From: Erwinia sp. ErVv1
Lineage (GTDB): Bacteria > Pseudomonadota > Gammaproteobacteria > Enterobacterales > Enterobacteriaceae
Direction of reading: 5' to 3'
Assembly (NCBI RefSeq): GCF_900068895.1
Contig: NZ_CDPK01000008.1
Span: 68,512 to 132,511 of the forward strand
Length of the DNA: 64,000 nucleotides
Under the pieces are notes generated by a model, which had not been told where the DNA came from, searched no databases, and saw only the letters and a list, made by a program, of their open reading frames with translations. Made by a program: the position numbers and the translations under genes. Numbering within the stretch: position 1 is the first letter of the stretch; every line of letters starts with the position of its first letter. Of this stretch, positions 62,304 through 64,000 are shown in pieces.

Positions 62304-63023
62304 GTGATTATTGGACCTTATATCAACGGTGCCGCCGTGCTGATTGGCGGTATTGCGGGTGCCCTGCTGAGCAGTAAACTGCCTGAACGAGTACGCACCT
62401 CAATGCCGCTGATTTTTGGCGCGGCCTCAATGTGTATGGGGATCGTGCTGGTCAATAAAGTGTCCCATATGCCGGTGATGGTGCTGTCGGTGATCCTTGG
62501 GGCCCTGTTAGGCGAGCTGGTTTATCTTGAGAGAGGAATCGGTAAGCTGGGTGCAAAGGCGCGCGGACTGGTAGAACTGGTGGTGCGTACGGAGCCGGGC
62601 AGTGAAGAGTCACAGGCGCAATTTCTGCAAAGTTACGTGGCGATTATCGTCCTGTTTTGCGCCAGCGGCACGGGGATTTTCGGTTCCATGCATGAGGGAA
62701 TGACCGGCGACTTTAGCATTCTGATTGCCAAGTCTTTCCTCGATCTCTTTACCGCGGCCATTTTTGCTACCACGCTCGGGTTTTCGGTCGCCATTGTGGC
62801 GATACCCCAGCTGATTATCCAGCTGCTGCTGGCTTACGGTGCCGTGTTTATTCTACCGATGACCACGCCAGCCATGCAGGCGGATTTCTCAGCCGTCGGT
62901 GGCGTACTGATGTTTGCGACGGGTTTTCGCATCTGCGGTATCAAGGTGTTTCCGGTGGCCAATATGCTGCCCGCCCTGGTGCTGGCCATGCCCATCTCGG
63001 CGCTGTGGAGCATGATATTCTGA
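62304..63023 (+). CDS. DUF554 membrane protein (YqgA/YdfK type)
   Basis: 239 aa inner membrane protein with about seven hydrophobic segments, GPYINGAAVLIGGIAGALL at the start and the conserved MFATGFRICGIKVFPVANML near the end. Function unknown. GTG 62304 has AAGGAG upstream, 6 bases after ubiX, so it is in the same operon and could move the substrate or product; this is inference. Confidence 0.85.
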   Translation: MIIGPYINGAAVLIGGIAGALLSSKLPERVRTSMPLIFGAASMCMGIVLVNKVSHMPVMVLSVILGALLGELVYLERGIGKLGAKARGLVELVVRTEPGSEESQAQFLQSYVAIIVLFCASGTGIFGSMHEGMTGDFSILIAKSFLDLFTAAIFATTLGFSVAIVAIPQLIIQLLLAYGAVFILPMTTPAMQADFSAVGGVLMFATGFRICGIKVFPVANMLPALVLAMPISALWSMIF

Positions 63024-63261
63024 TAGGGTTAGCCTGAAAAAGTAAAGCAGCTGGCTCGTTTAGAGCTAAACCCGCCCGCTGCCACCTGTTTAACCATGAT
63101 GTTTTATCGCCATAATTATAAAAAAATTATTTATACCTATAAATTATAAAATTAATCACCTGCCAATACGCCTGTTTAAAAGAAAGATTTTAACTAAAAA
63201 GGTCAAGCGGCACCAGGGACGCCCCTTGCCTTGAGAATACAAAAATCAAGGTGGCATTAAA
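63024..63261. other. 238-bp gap with hairpin and AT-rich promoter region
   Basis: A long imperfect hairpin centred on GTTTAG/CTAAAC (about 63048-63082) follows the DUF554 gene and could end the operon. Then comes a very AT-rich stretch (63112-63162), unlike the neighbouring GC-rich DNA and likely the promoter region of the next gene. Confidence 0.5.
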
Positions 63262-64000
63262 ATGATTAAGAGAACGTTGCTCGTACTAATTTCCTGTCTG
63301 ATACAGCCAACCATTCACGCCGCGGAGAACGACATCCCACCGCAGAACGTATTACAGATAACCTCCTACGCGGACGATGCCAGTCCGGGGACGCTGCGCT
63401 GGGCAATACTTAAAAATAACCAGCATCCGGGAAATTATCGTATTGAATTACATACGCTGGGAAAGAAACCTTATGCAATCAAACTGCAACAGCCTTTACC
63501 CCCGCTGATGGGTCCGGTAGAGATTATCAACACGGACTGGCGGAAAACCAATGATTATATCGCCATTGACGGCAGCGGCTATATTAAACCCGTCGATCCC
63601 CGCGCCTGTCCCGGTGCGGTCGAGGGGCAGTATGGCGCCAACGTGCGTACCACCAGCCTTCCCGGTTTAGTGCTGCGTGATACCGGCCACGTAACATTAC
63701 AGGGGCTGGAGATTACAAACTTTTGTATTGGCATTTTAATTAACCGCTCCAGCGATAATGTCATCGAAGACAACCGCATTGTCGCTAATCATGGCGGCGC
63801 GGGATTAATGTTAACCGGTGACGATGGTAAAGGAAACTCCACTGCCACAACAACGCAGAGGAATAAAATATTGCGCAACACCTTTATTAATAATGGTGAT
63901 TCCATGGAAGCCACCCGGGGTGCCTCCTTTAATCTTATTGCAGATAATTTTATCACCACAGATTTAGTCAATAATAAGGAGCCCTCACAGGGGCTGGAAA
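63262..64000 (+). CDS. Secreted right-handed beta-helix protein, partial
   Basis: ATG 63262 opens a frame that is intact to the window end (246 codons). It has a signal peptide (MIKRTLLVLISCLIQPTIHA/AE), then ITSYADDASPGTLRWAI, like the start of secreted repeat proteins of the CSLREA type, and helix-like repeats (HVTLQGLEITNFCIGILINR, SSDNVIEDNRI, NKILRNTFINN, NLIADNFITT), typical of NosD or pectate-lyase-like parallel beta helices. No catalytic residues can be assigned from this part. A polysaccharide-binding or -cleaving role is a guess. Confidence 0.8.
   Translation, partial: MIKRTLLVLISCLIQPTIHAAENDIPPQNVLQITSYADDASPGTLRWAILKNNQHPGNYRIELHTLGKKPYAIKLQQPLPPLMGPVEIINTDWRKTNDYIAIDGSGYIKPVDPRACPGAVEGQYGANVRTTSLPGLVLRDTGHVTLQGLEITNFCIGILINRSSDNVIEDNRIVANHGGAGLMLTGDDGKGNSTATTTQRNKILRNTFINNGDSMEATRGASFNLIADNFITTDLVNNKEPSQGLE

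Overview
The window is chromosomal DNA of a gamma-proteobacterium of the order Enterobacterales. Gene order and protein sequences follow Escherichia coli from dnaE to hpt almost gene for gene. Several traits point to the Erwinia/Pantoea group (Erwiniaceae): small deletions compared with E. coli (no yadS after btuF, no yadD between panC and panD, no yadE/yadI next to panD), an IS3-type transposase remnant of a kind I recall from that group, and a right-hand end with an LpdC-like aromatic acid decarboxylase cluster and a secreted beta-helix protein. This placement is inference from recall; no database was searched.

Layout. (1) 1-18.1 kb, all on the minus strand, transcribed from rpsB down to dnaE: translation (rpsB, tsf), UMP kinase (pyrH), ribosome recycling (frr), isoprenoid and undecaprenyl phosphate synthesis (dxr, uppS), phospholipid synthesis (cdsA), envelope stress proteolysis (rseP), outer membrane assembly (bamA, skp), lipid A and fatty acid synthesis (lpxD, fabZ, lpxA, lpxB), then rnhB and a dnaE cut by the window edge. 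(2) 18.5-23.8 kb, plus strand: map, glnD, dapD and a DUF3461 gene. (3) 23.9-28.6 kb, minus strand: cdaR, degP, dgt, with an 18-bp minisatellite between cdaR and degP. (4) 28.7-32.7 kb: mtnN-btuF, an unknown small secreted protein, erpA and clcA. (5) 32.7-45.5 kb: hemL, the ferrichrome system fhuACDB behind a probable Fur box, mrcB (PBP1b) and hrpB. (6) 45.5-52.9 kb, plus strand: thpR-sfsA, dksA-gluQ, pcnB-folK and panB-panC-panD. (7) 53-56.2 kb: yadGH exporter, carbonic anhydrase can, and hpt.

(8) 56.2-64 kb is the accessory part. It holds a two-gene DUF1493/STM2901-type pair whose upstream gene has an in-frame stop at codon 10, an IS3 orfB fragment, a Cys/Met-type PLP enzyme, a LysR regulator, and, divergent from it, a UbiD-type decarboxylase close to gallate decarboxylase LpdC, a UbiX flavin prenyltransferase and a DUF554 membrane protein. 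The start of a secreted right-handed beta-helix protein runs off the right edge. UbiX would make the prenyl-FMN cofactor that the UbiD protein needs, so these genes are likely one aromatic acid decarboxylation operon controlled by the LysR protein.

Points that stand out: pcnB has the conserved rare ATT start; a strong hairpin separates dksA from gluQ; tandem repeats sit in three intergenic regions (18 bp, about 35 bp, 6 bp); the 3' end of cdaR is duplicated just after its stop codon; degP has a good sigma-E promoter. I saw no tRNA, rRNA, CRISPR array or intact mobile element. I did not see a clearly new multi-gene defence or secretion system; the best candidates for new biology are the accessory genes in region 8.
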